Source: Struthio camelus
Lineage: Eukaryota > Chordata > Aves > Struthioniformes > Struthionidae
Length of the DNA stretch: 64,000 bases
Assembly (NCBI RefSeq): GCF_040807025.1
Contig: NC_090942.1
Location: 66,544,911 to 66,608,910 of the forward strand
Direction of reading: 5' to 3'
Shown here piece by piece: positions 61,801-64,000 of this stretch. The first letter of the stretch is position 1; the number at the start of each line of letters is the position of its first letter. The notes beneath the pieces are model-generated. The model saw only the letters and a list, made by a program, of their open reading frames with translations, made no database searches and had not been told where the DNA came from. Both the position numbers and the translations under genes were made by a program.

Positions 61801-63385
61801 CAGTACAGTGTGGAAACATTTCTTTTCAATGGTTGATCTGTTCTCTTTAAGCAGAGGAAGTTTCTGCTACTTCAGTAGTTTTTGAACAAGGGAAGGGTAG
61901 AGAGGCAGAAGGAAGAGTCTTGATTTGTTTTACATACTCTTATGTAAAGAGATTTTTGCCTTACTTGAAAGATACTTTCTTCAGGGAAAAAAAAAATCTC
62001 TTGTAGAAACATAGTTCTGTATGTTGGCAATGAAACAGACAAATATCAAATGTTATTACTCTGTTGCTTCCCAACAGAGATCTTAGTGCTGCCAGTGTGT
62101 GGGTTTGGAAGACGTGGCTGGCTTCTACTTGATTAAAAATGTGAAAGGATATTTGTACAGTTTGAATAGTCTCATAAGGCTACTTTCTTTTCAATAAAAG
62201 CATCTTATTGTCTCTACGTTTCTCCACTTGTAATAGTGTCAGCTTTACGGTAAGTGTTAATTTCTTCTGATGTACTGCAGTTGTAGTCTGTGAAGACTAG
62301 CTGTTAAATGCGGTGTCGTCTTTTTTCTAATGACTAGATAAAAAGTAGTTTTCACTGTTTACTTTCTTTGATATCTTCCTTTTGAATATAGCCAGCATAT
62401 GTTGTCATCAGAGGTGTCTTTGCAGAACTGAGCTTGGAGGAATTCTTCACTCTTCCCACATACATCCACTCAAATTCTTAAAATTCTGCAAGAAAACAGA
62501 AGCTTTCATAGCAACAGATAATCAACTGTGCAGTCAAATGAGTTAGGAGGACCAATTCAGAAATGAGAAATTTGCTTCCCTCAGGGAGGGAACAGAGGGT
62601 TTAAAAACCTACTGATTGAAAGAAGAGCAGAGTATATTAAGCCTGCAGAACCTTATTTTTATTAATATGAATATTTACTCTTTTTTCCTTTTCTTTCTTC
62701 TCCTTCCCCAATGGAATGAAATAAGCTGTATAATTGCTTATAAAGGCTTTTCTATCAACAGAAGTACACAAAATGTTTCTAGCTAGCCATAGATTTCTTG
62801 GGCTAAGTGTAATTCCTTCCGTCACTAGGCACAAAGATTTTGGCAAGATAAACTTGGATTTGTAAGAAGGAGGTAGCAATTAAATTATTGTCCTAGAGTA
62901 ATTGCATGTCCCATAGCTCAACTGGGAATACTTCATTTCATGAGCTGTTATAATCCTTGACGTTATTGCCTCCTAAACATGCCACTGGTTACAGCTGTAT
63001 TTGGCAAATCAGCTGGACCATTAGTACCTGTAGATAGAACACTCGAGCAAATTGGAAGTGCCAGATTTTCCGTGCGGTGAGGACGGGAAGTTTGAGTGAT
63101 GATGGGCTGTGAGATGAGTGTGATTAGAAAATATGTCCTATGTTATGCTTACTTAGTGGGCATTTCTGGTGATGATTATTGTTTGTGTTTTTAAAGAAAA
63201 GCTAGAGGAGCTTCAGTGACTTGGAGGACTGGAAAACAGAGCAACTGCTTAGCGTTCTTCACAAAATTATGATAACTGCAAAAAGGCTTGAAGTTCTTTG
63301 GGGTATATTATTATTTGTATGGATGTCTGGAGAAGTGACAAAGACTAGCTGGAGAGACTGAAGCAAAAAACATTTTGAAATACTT
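58894..63385 (+). other. MTPN: MTPN intron 1, 5' part
   Basis: The first about 340 bases belong to the CpG island; the rest is AT-rich. I searched for the conserved exon 2 product (starting GEDVNRT) in all + frames and did not find it, so the intron runs past the window end. No nested gene, microRNA or named repeat is seen. ORFs of 65-90 codons are unsupported. Confidence 0.85.
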
Positions 63386-63415
63386 CCCCCCCCCCCCCCA
63401 AAAAAAAAAAAAAAA
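63386..63415 (+). repeat. C14-A16 homopolymer pair in MTPN intron 1
   Basis: Fourteen C (63386-63399) are followed directly by sixteen A (63400-63415). Adjacent homopolymers of this length are prone to slippage and sequencing error, so exact lengths should be treated with caution. Confidence 0.9.
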
Positions 63416-64000
63416 GGGATAGCAATCAGATATGGTAGAAATCTTTGGATGTTGTGAAAGAGAAGACAAATATGTCTGGGGCAAAAATGATAAACAAGAA
63501 GAAATAAATGGCTCTAACTTCTTGAGGTGACCTCCATTCTTTTGTATCTGTAGAAATGTTTTCTGCTTCTTCAAGAACAAAGTAAATGAAAACAAACACT
63601 TAAATGAGCATTATATATGGATGAATCACTTGAGTTACAGATTAACCATACCATGGATACATTGAAATCCTGGTTAGTTCAGTATGTAATCTGCTGAAGT
63701 GCAGTTTGTGATTATGGCCTATACTGGTATCTGGATTGCCTCAGACATGGAAACAGTTTTCTTGCTCTAACGTGAGCCTGAAAGCCTTGCTACGTAAATA
63801 CACCTCAGTGACTGTGCAGGAGCATATCAGGACTAGCACTGACCTGGAGCTACTGGACTGAGTTTATTCTATGTGAGACCCTTCAAGTATCTCATTATTT
63901 AGCTCCCAGGTGTTCTGATGATACTTATACTGTTTGAGGTTTTTTCTTTACCTAGAGTATTCCAAGCCTTGCATTATTATTTAGATTTGATTACTATTGA
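63416..64000 (+). other. MTPN: MTPN intron 1, continuing to window end
   Basis: AT-rich intronic DNA with no exon or repeat recognised. Confidence 0.8.

Noticed and set aside
58894..64000. MTPN exon 2
   Set aside because: The conserved continuation starting GEDVNRT was looked for in all + frames and is absent; exon 2 must lie beyond the window.
1..64000. tRNA, rRNA, CRISPR array or bacterial-type operon
   Set aside because: No tRNA B-box with a matching cloverleaf, no rRNA sequence and no regularly spaced direct repeats were seen; the microsatellites do not qualify.

Overview
The window is vertebrate nuclear DNA from a sauropsid, most likely a bird. Two lines of evidence point there. Two decayed LINE fragments have the 3' ends of the CR1 family (53870-54382 and 37576-38425), and recognisable interspersed repeats are otherwise sparse. 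The only certain gene piece is the first coding exon of myotrophin (MTPN, also called V-1) on the + strand at 58816-58887. No bacterial, plasmid or phage signals were seen, and no operon or CRISPR structure.

Layout. Bases 1 to about 57.6 kb are AT-rich intergenic DNA with no open reading frame I can defend as a gene. Inside it I can name: a CpG-rich islet (1170-1440); purine-rich tracts (4190-4920); a probable solo LTR on the minus strand (8106-8931); a perfect 24-bp tandem duplication (17907-17954); an isolated 126-codon minus-strand ORF of unknown meaning (27265-27651); a decayed coding-like segment on the minus strand (about 33000-33330); an old CR1 fragment (37576-38425); several microsatellites (28147, 38538, 40082, 41891, 46638); a degenerate TGACC-rich block (48477-48625); and a second, more typically avian CR1 fragment (53870-54382).

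From about 57.69 kb the sequence changes character. A cluster of short perfect inverted repeats (57689-57764) is followed by a CpG island (about 57990-59235) holding Sp1, RFX, NRF1 and ETS-type motifs. Within it lie the 5' untranslated region and exon 1 of MTPN. The rest of the window (58888-64000) is the 5' part of MTPN intron 1; exon 2 is not reached.

How it works together. In mammals MTPN and the muscarinic receptor gene CHRM2 flank a large gene-poor interval. The long empty flank upstream of MTPN agrees with that arrangement, but CHRM2 is not in this window. No previously undescribed multi-gene system is visible. The best leads are the Ser at residue 2 of myotrophin, the inverted-repeat cluster upstream of its promoter, the decayed minus-strand coding segment near 33.2 kb, and the LTR.
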